From Robbsia andropogonis (GTDB lineage Bacteria; Pseudomonadota; Gammaproteobacteria; Burkholderiales; Burkholderiaceae): a stretch of 64,000 nt of DNA. A program made the translations under genes and the position numbers. Numbering within the stretch: the stretch's first letter is position 1; each line of letters opens with the position of its first letter. This document shows positions 8,159-17,176 of the stretch, one piece after another. Under the pieces are notes generated by a model, which saw only the letters and a list, made by a program, of their open reading frames with translations, was not told where the DNA came from and did no database searches. The stretch lies in the NCBI RefSeq assembly GCF_000970345.1, contig NZ_LAQU01000006.1, forward strand, positions 186,001-250,000, written 5' to 3'.

Positions 8159-9670
8159 ATGCAAAACGATACCCCGCGGCTTGGCTGCTCCGGCCTGTAT
8201 ATCCTCCTGGCCGGTCAATTGCTGCCGCTGATCGATTTCTCGATCGTCAACGTAGCGCTCGATCCTATCGCCCGCGCACTGGGCGCGAATCAAGCGCAAC
8301 TTGAGCTGGTGGTCGCCGTCTACGGCGTGGCGTTTGCCGTCTGTCTTGCCATGGGTAGCCGGCTGGGAGATCGGCTCGGGCGGCGTCGCATATTCGGCTG
8401 GGGGGTGGCGCTTTTCGGAATAGCCTCGCTGCTGTGCGGCTTGTCCAGCTCCGTAACGCTGATGCTGGCGGCACGGGTGTTGCAAGGCGTAGGCGCCGCG
8501 CTGATCGTGCCGCAGATTCTCGCGATCATTCACGTCACGCTGAAAGGCCGGGAACATTCTCGAGCATTGGCACTGTATGGCAGCGTCGGCGGTCTGGCAT
8601 TCGTGATCGGCCAGGTCCTGGGCGGCCTGCTGGTGACAATGGACATTGCCGGGCTCGGCTGGCGCAACGTGTTTCTGATCAACCTGCCGATCTGCGTGGC
8701 CGTACTGTGGAATATGCGCCGGGCACTGCCGGAAACCCTCGCGCCGCAAGCCTCACGGATCGACTGGCCGGGCACGAGCTTGTTGTCCTTGGTCATCCTG
8801 TGCCTGCTCGTACCGCTTTCGATCGGCCCGGTGCATCATTGGCCGTGGGAAAGCATCGTGCCATTGCTGCTGGTCCCCGTCCTGGGCTGGGCATTATGGC
8901 GCGTCGAAATGCGCCAGGAACGACGTGCGCAGCATGTCGCCGATCCTGCCAAAACGCATCCCGCCGCTGTGCTGCACACCCATGCACGGGGCAACATGTC
9001 ACCGTTTCCGGCTCCCCTGTTACCACCATCACTGATGCGCTTGAGCAGCGTTCGCTTTGCCTTGCTGCTAGGTATCCTGTTCTTCTCGTGCTGGGCCGGG
9101 TTCATGTTTGCGATGGCCTTATTCCTGCAAGTAGGGGTGGGCATGACCGCCTTGCAGTCGGGGAATGCGTTTATCGCTTTGGGAACAGCCTATTTCATCT
9201 CCGCGTTATGGACCTCGAGGATGGTGGAACGCTTCGGAAAGTTGCCAACCCTGTTGGGCGGATCGATCATCCAGATCCTGGGATTGCTCGTTCTGATTTA
9301 CACCCTCGCCCATACTTGGCCACATCCGACGCTATTACAGTTGATACCGGCCAGCATCCTGATCGGCTTCGGCCAGGCATTTATCGTCAGCAACTTTTTC
9401 CGAATCGGCCTTTCCGATGTCCCGACGCATCTTGCCGGCGGCGGCAGCGCCATGCTCAGCACGCTGCAACAGGCAGCCTTCGCATTAGGCGCAACGCTGC
9501 TGGGAGGTGTTTTCGCGCAAGCGCTGCACGCGAGCAACGGGCAATACCTGCATGCCATTATCGCGACACTGACTGCTGAAGCGATCTTGATGGCAATCCT
9601 GATTATCTGTACGACGACATACATGCTCCGAAGGCGAGACGTGTCCGGAACGCCATCGACGGCCACGTAA
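8159..9670 (+). CDS. MFS transporter, DHA2 (EmrB/QacA-like) family
   Basis: 503 residues from the ATG giving MQNDTPRL; a TTG at 8120 is an upstream alternative and neither start has a good ribosome site. About 13-14 hydrophobic segments. Motif A reads GSRLGDRLGRRRIFGWGV, and the motif C-like helix contains GVGAALIVPQILA. LIDFSIVNVALDPIA in helix 1 is the DHA2 motif D1. The family consists of proton-driven inner-membrane drug exporters. A His/Ala-rich loop sits mid-protein between the two helix bundles. No EmrA-like adaptor or TetR regulator is adjacent, so the substrate is open. Confidence 0.9.
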   Translation: MQNDTPRLGCSGLYILLAGQLLPLIDFSIVNVALDPIARALGANQAQLELVVAVYGVAFAVCLAMGSRLGDRLGRRRIFGWGVALFGIASLLCGLSSSVTLMLAARVLQGVGAALIVPQILAIIHVTLKGREHSRALALYGSVGGLAFVIGQVLGGLLVTMDIAGLGWRNVFLINLPICVAVLWNMRRALPETLAPQASRIDWPGTSLLSLVILCLLVPLSIGPVHHWPWESIVPLLLVPVLGWALWRVEMRQERRAQHVADPAKTHPAAVLHTHARGNMSPFPAPLLPPSLMRLSSVRFALLLGILFFSCWAGFMFAMALFLQVGVGMTALQSGNAFIALGTAYFISALWTSRMVERFGKLPTLLGGSIIQILGLLVLIYTLAHTWPHPTLLQLIPASILIGFGQAFIVSNFFRIGLSDVPTHLAGGGSAMLSTLQQAAFALGATLLGGVFAQALHASNGQYLHAIIATLTAEAILMAILIICTTTYMLRRRDVSGTPSTAT

Positions 9671-9776
9671 GCATATCGCGCATGGCATCCGGCGCTTGCG
9701 TGGAATCAATCGGCCATACCGATTCCACTGCGTGGCGCATGCGAAATACGTCGTCCATACAGCGTAGAATATCCGA

Positions 9777-10439
9777 ATGCATACCCGTGACCTCTTCACC
9801 GACGACGGCACCGCCATTCCGCTCCTCGAACGGGTGCGAGTGGGTGAGCAAACGATCTTGTTGCGTGGCTTTGCGTTACCCGTCGTCGACCAACTGCTGC
9901 ATGCCGTCACGTCGATCATCGAAAGCGCGCCCCTGCGCCGCATGGCGACACCCGGGGGTTATACGATGTCGGTCGCGCTGACCAATTGCGGCACATTGGG
10001 ATGGGTCACGGACCGGCGCGGCTATCGTTACACGTCAGTCGATCCACAAACGGGGCAACCGTGGCCGTCCATGCCCGACGTGATCCGTACGCTCGGACAC
10101 GATGCCGCGCATGCGGCGGGTTTCGCGGATTTTCTTGCCGATGCCTGCCTCATCAACCAGTACCGTCCGGGCACCAAGATGTCCTTGCATCAAGACAAGG
10201 ACGAACGCGACATGCGCCGGCCAATTGTCTCGGTGTCGCTCGGCATTCCGGCCGTGTTCCAGTTCGGTGGAATGAAACGGGGGGACCCGACGCAGCGCAT
10301 ACCATTGATGCACGGCGACGTGGTGGTCTGGGGTGGCGTGGATCGACTCCGCTTTCATGGCATCCTTCCCGTCAAGGACGCTCATCACCGGGAATGGGGC
10401 CGTCAACGCATAAATATCACCTTACGAATGGCCGGCTGA
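9777..10439 (+). CDS. alkB: DNA oxidative demethylase AlkB
   Basis: 220 residues, the family length. The Fe(II) ligands are H138-x-D140 (SLHQDKDE) and H194 (RFHGILP). The 2-oxoglutarate arginine motif is RINITLR near 211-217, and NQYRPGTKM precedes the metal site as in E. coli AlkB. It removes alkyl groups from 1-methyladenine and 3-methylcytosine in single-stranded DNA and RNA. Monocistronic by spacing (106 bp upstream, 115 bp downstream). No Ada box or Ada gene is adjacent. Confidence 0.95.
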   Translation: MHTRDLFTDDGTAIPLLERVRVGEQTILLRGFALPVVDQLLHAVTSIIESAPLRRMATPGGYTMSVALTNCGTLGWVTDRRGYRYTSVDPQTGQPWPSMPDVIRTLGHDAAHAAGFADFLADACLINQYRPGTKMSLHQDKDERDMRRPIVSVSLGIPAVFQFGGMKRGDPTQRIPLMHGDVVVWGGVDRLRFHGILPVKDAHHREWGRQRINITLRMAG

Positions 10440-10554
10440 AGCGGCATCGCCCCGACCAAACAAGTCTGTCTATCTGAAATTTACTCGCTGATTCCCATCC
10501 CGACCCGAAGCACTGGTAAGCTAGTAACCCCTGCGATGTTTGGCAGGATGAAAC

Positions 10555-12633
10555 GTGGTTCGAGGGCGCTACCTTACCGCATCGAAAGTAATCAGTAATT
10601 CTACATTTATTGTTATGCCAAAGTTCCCTCGCTGGCTGGGTGGCCGCAGCCGCGGCGATGTGGAAGATATCCCGTCGGCACAGAAATTGGCGATACGCGC
10701 CGGCACGGCGTTGTGGTGGCCGGGTAATGCCGGCCTCCATTCCCTCGACGCGCGGTACGCGTGGTTTATGGCGGCGTGCGCGACATGGCTGGTTGCTTAC
10801 TTGCTGCCGGGCATCGTGGGGCATGAACCGTGGAAGCAAGACGAGACCTATACGTTTGGCATCATCACCCACTTTCTGAACACGCATGAATGGCTGATTC
10901 CGACGAACGCCGGCCAGCCATTCATGGAGAAGCCGCCCCTCTTCATGTGGACCGCGGCGTTCTTTGCGTGGCTCATGCACCCGCCGTTAGCGCTCTACAA
11001 CGCCGCACGTTTTGCAACGCTCTTCTACGCCGCGCTGACGCTGGTGTTCACGGTGCGCGCCGCGGCCTGCGTGTCGTTTCCCGCGAAAGCATCCCCCGCA
11101 TTGCCTGGCCCATACGCGCTCGCCACACGGCGCTTCACCGTTCCCGCGACGATCGCCCTGCTTGCAGGCACGTTCTTGGTGGTCAAACATCTGCACGATC
11201 TGTTTTCCGATGTGGCGCTCATCGCCGGCACCGCGATCGGCTTCGCCGCGCTTTGCCGTATCGTCGCGGCGTGCGCGGGCAGTACCGCACACAGCGCACG
11301 GCACCGCGAAGCCGTGCTGTTCGGTATCGGCGTGGGAATCGCCTTTCTATCGAAAGGTGTATTCGTTCCAGGCATTTTCCTCCTAACGACACTCACGCTG
11401 CCGCTGTGCTATCGCGGTTGCAGGACACGGCGCTACTGGACGGCAATCGGCATCGCACTACTGTCCAGCGCGCCATTCATCCTGATCTGGCCCACGTTGC
11501 TGTATCGTGCCTCGCCCGCATTGTTCATGGTCTGGTTCTGGGATAACAACATTGGCCGCTTCCTCGGCTTCTCCGTCGCGCAACTGGGCTCCCACAATGA
11601 GCCCGGCCTGGTTTGGAAAGCAATGTTCGGCGTTTGCTTTCCGGTGGGTCCATTAGCCTTCGCCGGCCTCCTGCTCGGCGGCTGGAAGCGACTGCGCGAA
11701 CCGGCATTGGGCGTGGCAACGCTGTTTTGTGGCGTCGGTCTCGTGATGCTAGGGCAGTCGGCCACGGTACGGCAGTTGTATTTGCTGCCGTTCACGGTGC
11801 CGGCGGCGCTGCTGGCGGCCGATGCGCTGTATCGCCTAGCCAATTGGCACCCCCGATCCAATCGCACCGTCGCCGCCGCGCGCGTGGCCACGCAATTCGC
11901 GACGGTCGGATGGGACTGGATGAGCCGCGTGCTCTTCGGCGCTTTTGCCATCCTGATATGGTTTGTCTGGGCAGCGCGGAGCGTTGGCAGCGCGATGGGG
12001 TTGATCGGGCCCGCGCAGACCGCGGCCCCCACCCACATCGGCAGCCACGCGTCGCTCGCCTACCTGGCCCGCCGAAGTGTCGATGCCACCGAATGGCTAG
12101 GCCGATGGCTACCGCTGGATTTTCCATTGGCGATTCCGCCGGGCATCATCGCCGCAGCGATAATGTTGACCGTGTGCTGGCTGCTGTTGCTGCGCCATGT
12201 CCGCTGCACTGGTGCCTGGCGCGGCGTCATGTCCTGGTGTGCCGGCCTGACGCTGGTGTGGGGTCTTGTCAATACGTTGCTACTGCCCTGGCTCGATCGC
12301 GCAAAGGGTTATGGGCCGGTCTATCGGACGTTAGCCGTGCGATGGCAGCATGATTGGCATGCCGGCGACTGCGTCTCCTCAATCAAGCTAGGAGAATCGG
12401 AAGCGCCGATGCTGCAATATTTCACGGGACGCACTCCCCACCCTGCCGGCAGCGTGCAGGCACTCGCCGATAACGCCTGCCGCTGGGTCATCGTCCAACA
12501 TGGGACGCACACGCCACCGACCGACATGAACATCGATACGCGGCACAAAAAATGGATTCTCTATTGGGATGGCGCACGACAAGGCGACACCGGTGAACGC
12601 CTGCTGGTGTACCGGGACGCGTCGCGCGATTAA
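10555..12633 (+). CDS. ArnT-like glycosyltransferase family 39 membrane protein
   Basis: 692 residues from a GTG with AGGA six bases upstream; ATG at 10615 has no ribosome site. After about 60 cytosolic residues come some 11-12 hydrophobic segments. The first periplasmic loop carries PWKQDETYTFGIITHFLNTHEWL and AGQPFMEKPPLFMWT, the DE-containing loop and MEKPPL motif of ArnT/PMT-like GT-C enzymes. Such enzymes transfer a sugar from a polyprenyl-phosphate carrier to lipid A or protein. No arn genes are present, so sugar and acceptor are unknown. Its stop overlaps the converging gene's stop in the shared tetranucleotide TTAA. Confidence 0.85.
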   Translation: MVRGRYLTASKVISNSTFIVMPKFPRWLGGRSRGDVEDIPSAQKLAIRAGTALWWPGNAGLHSLDARYAWFMAACATWLVAYLLPGIVGHEPWKQDETYTFGIITHFLNTHEWLIPTNAGQPFMEKPPLFMWTAAFFAWLMHPPLALYNAARFATLFYAALTLVFTVRAAACVSFPAKASPALPGPYALATRRFTVPATIALLAGTFLVVKHLHDLFSDVALIAGTAIGFAALCRIVAACAGSTAHSARHREAVLFGIGVGIAFLSKGVFVPGIFLLTTLTLPLCYRGCRTRRYWTAIGIALLSSAPFILIWPTLLYRASPALFMVWFWDNNIGRFLGFSVAQLGSHNEPGLVWKAMFGVCFPVGPLAFAGLLLGGWKRLREPALGVATLFCGVGLVMLGQSATVRQLYLLPFTVPAALLAADALYRLANWHPRSNRTVAAARVATQFATVGWDWMSRVLFGAFAILIWFVWAARSVGSAMGLIGPAQTAAPTHIGSHASLAYLARRSVDATEWLGRWLPLDFPLAIPPGIIAAAIMLTVCWLLLLRHVRCTGAWRGVMSWCAGLTLVWGLVNTLLLPWLDRAKGYGPVYRTLAVRWQHDWHAGDCVSSIKLGESEAPMLQYFTGRTPHPAGSVQALADNACRWVIVQHGTHTPPTDMNIDTRHKKWILYWDGARQGDTGERLLVYRDASRD

Positions 12634-13361
12634 AGTCGCTTGAGAGCGGTGTCCAGCGCCAACGCCGATGCACGGTCGCGGGCGCTGCACGTGCGAATCC
12701 TGAACACGCGCTTGCGATTGTGTCCAGCCGCCGCCAGCGATGACCAGATCAGCTCGATCCGAGTGAACAAACCAGCACGCTTCTGATGCAGGCCGAGTTC
12801 ACTTGCCAGATATTGCCCAATCTGCCGATTCTGGTCCCAGACGATCACCGTCCGTGCATCGGGATCCAGCGCGATACCGATCGAGCCTATCGCGAATCGG
12901 TTCGCCGTCGCCCGCGTGCGCCATAACGCGCGACGTCGGCATAACCAGCTGGCAAGGATATACAGCACCGGCGCCATCACCAGCCAGCCATTCGATGTCT
13001 TCACCGCCTCCACCAACGCGGCCAAGCCGGTCTTCAAGGTGAAAACGATAATCGACGCCAATGCCAGCGCCAGACATGACAACGACAGCGCCCGGAGGAT
13101 TTGCCGCAACCAGGCCGGTAAAGGTTGATATGGATGGGCGGGACCCGGACGCGCCCCTGGCAAGGCAATCAACAGGAAGATATACAACAGATGCAACAAC
13201 GCGACCGGCGACGAACCGATATCGTGCAACACGTCCGCGAAACCGGTCTCCGACATGGCCTGCAGCCAGCGTGCGGCAAACAACAATCCGATCGCGCGTA
13301 ACGCAACCATTGCACCGCTTCCGGGCGCGGCGTCTTCTATTTCTTGCTGCGAGCTCAGCAC
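12630..13361 (-). CDS. Unrecognised integral membrane protein
   Basis: 243 residues from GTG (AAGGAG just upstream). Hydrophobic segments lie at about 18-36, 52-70, 90-108 and 123-142. A basic stretch (CRRRALWRTRATANRF) follows, then a soluble C-terminal domain of about 90 residues containing IALDPDARTVIVWDQNRQIGQ and ending with a basic tail. I recognise no family. It converges on the GT39 gene, with four shared bases at the stops. The intact long frame, high GC at third codon positions and ribosome site support a real gene. Confidence 0.7.
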   Translation of the reverse strand: MLSSQQEIEDAAPGSGAMVALRAIGLLFAARWLQAMSETGFADVLHDIGSSPVALLHLLYIFLLIALPGARPGPAHPYQPLPAWLRQILRALSLSCLALALASIIVFTLKTGLAALVEAVKTSNGWLVMAPVLYILASWLCRRRALWRTRATANRFAIGSIGIALDPDARTVIVWDQNRQIGQYLASELGLHQKRAGLFTRIELIWSSLAAAGHNRKRVFRIRTCSARDRASALALDTALKRL

Positions 13362-13539
13362 TGCTCCTTCTCCGATCGATCGCGGGAACCTTGTGGTGCA
13401 TTATAGGGATCAGCCAACACTGCGCCGCGCAATCTTGACGGAATCGCCACCTTCTCCGGAAAGCCCCGCCCGACGGAGACCGATCGCGCCACGGAGATCA
13501 CTGCAGACGTATCGATCCCGAGGACGACCGGAATGCAAA

Positions 13540-13571
13540 CAGGGCCGTTGTATTTTCACACAACGGCCCTG
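13540..13571 (-). terminator. Rho-independent terminator after the GT4 gene
   Basis: A perfect 11-bp stem (CAGGGCCGTTG with CAACGGCCCTG) and a 10-nt loop lie 33 bp past the glycosyltransferase stop. On the minus strand it is followed by TTTGCATT, a weak T-run. Confidence 0.75.
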
Positions 13572-13604
13572 CTTCATCCAGGGGTATCACGCCCCACTAA
13601 GGGC

Positions 13605-14678
13605 TTACTTGGCGCCGCCGACTTCACGCAACGAGGGGCGCTGCTGCCGTTGCAACTCGATCAATTGCTCGTAGGCCGCCACGTATTCCATGGCCATCCG
13701 CCTAGACGTGAAGCGCTGCTCGAAACAGCGCCGCACGCCGTCACGCGGCAGCAAGTGCAAGCGATTGATCGCTGCCACGGCGCCAATCTCATCCTCGACG
13801 ATAAAGCCTGACTTACCGTTCTCGATCACTTCCGGCACCGAACCGCGGTTGTACGCGATCACCGGGGTACCGCAGGACATGGCTTCGATCATCACGAGGC
13901 CAAACGGTTCCGGCCAATCGATCGGGAACACCAGTGCATGCGCGCCACTGAGGAACTCGGCTTTCTGCGATTCACCGATTTCACCAATGAATTCGACATG
14001 TGCCTGCGACAACAACGGCTTGATGTCGCGCTCGTAGTAGGCACGATCGGCGTTATCGAGCTTTGCCGCAATTTTCAACGGCATGCCGGCACGCGCGGCG
14101 ATCCGGATCGCCCGGTCCAGGCCCTTTTCCGGTGAGATCCGTCCCAAAAACGCCAGGTAGCTTGGCTTGATGTCCTTGCGCGGCATCAGTAATTTCTCCG
14201 GCAGACCATGCAACACGGTCGTCAGCCAGTTGGCCTGCGGCAGCGGCTGGCGCTGGTGATCGGAGATTGAATTGACAAACTCGCCCGGGAACGCCCGAAA
14301 GATCGGTTGCAGTTCCGGCAAATCCAGCCGGCCGTGCATTGTCGTCATATGGGGCACCGACTGACGGCTCATCAACGCGAATGGGTAGTAATCGATATGG
14401 AAATGCAGCACATCGAATTCTTCCGCCCGTTGGCGGACGTGCTCTACCAGCAGCATGTGCGGTGCTACCGTATCCCGAATTGTCGGATCGAGGCGCAACG
14501 CCTGCGGCCAGACTGCATCAAGCTTCGCCGTGGTCACGGAGTCGCCACTGGCGAACAGCGTCACATCATGGCCAAGCTCCACCAATGCCTCAGTGAGATA
14601 AGATACGACCCGTTCCGTGCCGCCGTAGAGCTTCGGCGGGACGGCCTCGTGCAACGGGGCGATCTGGGCGATACGCAT
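13605..14678 (-). CDS. Glycosyltransferase family 4
   Basis: 357 residues, GT-B fold. The N-terminal motif PPKLYGGTERVVSYL forms the first nucleotide-sugar loop. The C-terminal half has FLGRISPEKGLDRAIR and the retaining GT4 motif EPFGLVMIEAMSCGTPVIAYNRGSVPEVI, including the E-x7-E pair. AAGGGGAA gives a ribosome site. Cytosolic; uses a nucleotide-sugar donor with unknown acceptor. It stands alone, divergent from the ABC exporter with 539 bp between, and has its own terminator. A link with the nearby trehalose genes is possible but not shown. Confidence 0.88.
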   Translation of the reverse strand: MRIAQIAPLHEAVPPKLYGGTERVVSYLTEALVELGHDVTLFASGDSVTTAKLDAVWPQALRLDPTIRDTVAPHMLLVEHVRQRAEEFDVLHFHIDYYPFALMSRQSVPHMTTMHGRLDLPELQPIFRAFPGEFVNSISDHQRQPLPQANWLTTVLHGLPEKLLMPRKDIKPSYLAFLGRISPEKGLDRAIRIAARAGMPLKIAAKLDNADRAYYERDIKPLLSQAHVEFIGEIGESQKAEFLSGAHALVFPIDWPEPFGLVMIEAMSCGTPVIAYNRGSVPEVIENGKSGFIVEDEIGAVAAINRLHLLPRDGVRRCFEQRFTSRRMAMEYVAAYEQLIELQRQQRPSLREVGGAK

Positions 14679-15217
14679 TGCAATTCCCCTTTCGGAATAT
14701 ATCGGGATACGCTAAAAACCAACAATACAACCACGCTCGACATGGGTCCTGGTCCAATAAAACAGGCGCCGTGGGAAATGCGAGACTGGTATGCGGTTCC
14801 TGCTTCACCGAAGTGTGCCATAGGCAGCGACGCACGGCACATTAAACGGTATTGACAGGTGTGCACGGCGGATTATCCCTGTCCACCTCGGTAGTGTCTT
14901 TGGCAAATTTCAAACTATTTACGTTGTTACATTAATGAAACACTAAGACAATCACGCGTACACGACGCTCGCGTACAGTGACTTGTCCGCCTGCCGGGGG
15001 GCATGCGCCGTTCGCCCTTTTCGGGAAAACGAAGCGCACCCTCGGCAGCCGACAACGATCGATGGCAGACTGTTTTAGAGCGGTAGACGATTTTTGCAGC
15101 GGGTTTCATATCTTTGCTCCCCTGCCCGCTCCGCGGTCCGTTGGCGCAAGCGCCGGACGTAACTTTCCGTTCGAACTGCACTTTTGATCCGCCTCGATCC
15201 GTACCTGGTCCAGAAAT
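14679..15217. other. 539-bp divergent intergenic region
   Basis: It holds the promoters of the GT4 gene (minus) and the ABC exporter (plus). Bases near 14890-14945 are unusually AT-rich for this genome (TTGGCAAATTTCAAACTATT and on), a plausible plus-strand promoter zone. No convincing gene or hairpin is seen. The minus frame across 14927-15622 runs through the ABC gene and is a shadow. Confidence 0.6.
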
Positions 15218-17089
15218 ATGTCGAATTCTTATAACGGTCCGACCGATACCGCTTTCGAGCAACTTTCGCCGGCCGAACGCAATGCGTACTTTGCGGCCAT
15301 GGCGAGCTATGCCAAGCGCCCATTGGCGTTCTTGTTCAGCTATATCAAACGCCGCCCGGTGTCTCACCTGGTGGTCCTCGTCAGCGTGTTCGTCGCCGTC
15401 GGCTGCGCGCTGGCATCGCAGTATGCGATCAAACACCTGATCGACGTGCTCGGGCAAGGCCGTGCCCACAATACGGCCGTCTGGGGTGCCTTTGGCATTC
15501 TGGTCGCCCTGATTGCCGCGGATAACCTGTCCTGGCGTGTGGGAGGCTGGATTGCCGGCCACACTTTTGTCCAGGTTACCGGCGACCTGCGGCGCGACCT
15601 GTTCCGTTACCTGAGCGGTCATTCGCCCAGCTTCTTCGCCGAGAAGCAGCCCGGCATGCTTGCGAGCCGCATCACTGCCACGTCCAACGCCAGCTATATT
15701 GCCGAGAACACGTTCTCCTGGAATGTGTTGCCGCCATGCATCGCGGTGGTGGGCGCGATCGTCATGATCATCGCCGTGAACCCGCTGATGGCCGCCGGCC
15801 TGCTCGGTTCGTCAGCCGTTCTGTCGATCGTGCTCTACAAGCTTGCCGGGCGTGGTACCAAGCGTCACCATGCGTTTGCCAGCCGCGCCGCCTCCGTCGA
15901 TGGCGAACTGGTCGATGTCATTGGCAATATGGGTCTGGTCCGCGCCTTTGGCGCGACATTCCGCGAACAGAACCGATTCGCCACGACGGTCGGTGGCGAA
16001 ATGACGGCCCGTACGGCCAGCTTGATCTACCTCGAAAAGCTGCGGCTGCTGCACGCGGTCGTGACCGCCCTGCTGTCGGCCGGTCTCCTGGGCTGGGCCT
16101 TGATCCTGTGGCAGAAAGGCCAGGCCACGTCGGGCGACATCGTGCTGGTCAGTTCGCTCGGGTTCACGATCTTGCACGGCACACGCGATCTGGCGGTGGC
16201 GCTGGTCGACGTCACACAACACGTTGCACGCTTGGCGGAAGCCGTGGAGACGCTGCTGCAGCCGCACGGGATGCCGGATACCGACGACGCCAAGCAATTG
16301 GTGGAAAAAGGCGGCCGCATCGACTTCGTCAATACGTCGTTTGCCTATCCTCGTCGCGATCCTATCCTGGAACATTTCAATCTGACGATCGAGCCGGGCC
16401 AACGGGTCGGCCTGATCGGCCGGTCCGGCGCGGGCAAATCAACGGTGCTGGCCTTGCTGCAACGTTTCTATGATCCGCAAAGCGGTGAAGTCCGGGTGGA
16501 CGGTCAGAGTATCGCAGGAGTGACCCAGGAGAGCCTGCGCCATGCCATCGCGCTGGTGCCGCAGGACATCTCGTTGTTCCACCGCACCGTGTACGAGAAC
16601 ATCCAGTACGGTCGGCCGGAGGCCACCCCGGAGGAAGTGCACGCGGCCGCGCGCGAAGCCCGCTGCACCGAATTCATCGAAGCCATGCCCGAAGGCTTCG
16701 ACACGATCGTTGGAGATCGCGGTGTCAAGTTGTCCGGCGGTCAGCGGCAACGCATCGCCATTGCACGCGCCATCTTGAAAAACGCGCCGATCCTGCTGTT
16801 GGACGAGGCAACGTCGGCGCTGGACAGCGAGTCGGAAGTCGCGATTCAGCAGGCGCTCGATCGCCTGATGCGTGGCCGTACAGTGGTGGCCATCGCACAC
16901 CGCTTGTCGACCTTGCAGGGCTTTGACCGGATCGTCGTCATGAATCAGGGCAAGGTCATCGATGATGGTTCGCCTGGCGAGCTGCGCGCCCGTCCTGGCC
17001 TCTATCGGGAATTGCTGAGCCGCCAAAGCAACCCGGGCGCGCTGGATGGCGAAGTCCCGGAAAACGAACTGGCCGCCATCAGCCGCTGA
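15218..17089 (+). CDS. ABC exporter, fused permease and ATPase
   Basis: 623 residues. An N-terminal cytosolic stretch of about 40 residues is followed by a six-helix exporter-type transmembrane domain (about 50-330). The nucleotide-binding domain is at about 365-605. Walker A GRSGAGKST lies near 402, the Q-loop in VPQDISLF, the signature LSGGQRQRIAIAR near 505, Walker B ILLLDEATSALD near 525 and the switch His in IAHRLST. All ATPase residues are intact, so as a homodimer it should be active in the inner membrane. Architecture is MsbA-like, but substrate cannot be assigned; the neighbouring GT4 gene hints at a lipid or glycan. It converges on otsA. Confidence 0.9.
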   Translation: MSNSYNGPTDTAFEQLSPAERNAYFAAMASYAKRPLAFLFSYIKRRPVSHLVVLVSVFVAVGCALASQYAIKHLIDVLGQGRAHNTAVWGAFGILVALIAADNLSWRVGGWIAGHTFVQVTGDLRRDLFRYLSGHSPSFFAEKQPGMLASRITATSNASYIAENTFSWNVLPPCIAVVGAIVMIIAVNPLMAAGLLGSSAVLSIVLYKLAGRGTKRHHAFASRAASVDGELVDVIGNMGLVRAFGATFREQNRFATTVGGEMTARTASLIYLEKLRLLHAVVTALLSAGLLGWALILWQKGQATSGDIVLVSSLGFTILHGTRDLAVALVDVTQHVARLAEAVETLLQPHGMPDTDDAKQLVEKGGRIDFVNTSFAYPRRDPILEHFNLTIEPGQRVGLIGRSGAGKSTVLALLQRFYDPQSGEVRVDGQSIAGVTQESLRHAIALVPQDISLFHRTVYENIQYGRPEATPEEVHAAAREARCTEFIEAMPEGFDTIVGDRGVKLSGGQRQRIAIARAILKNAPILLLDEATSALDSESEVAIQQALDRLMRGRTVVAIAHRLSTLQGFDRIVVMNQGKVIDDGSPGELRARPGLYRELLSRQSNPGALDGEVPENELAAISR

Positions 17090-17176
17090 TTGCGCCAGGC
17101 GCACCACGCGGGCGGGCCGGTCACGACGGATTCAGCGCGGCGTGACGCGGGCACGGCGGCAGGCGGTTCCTTCCCG

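Noticed and set aside
14927-15622. 231-residue minus frame
   Set aside because: Runs antisense into the ABC exporter and has no motif or ribosome site.
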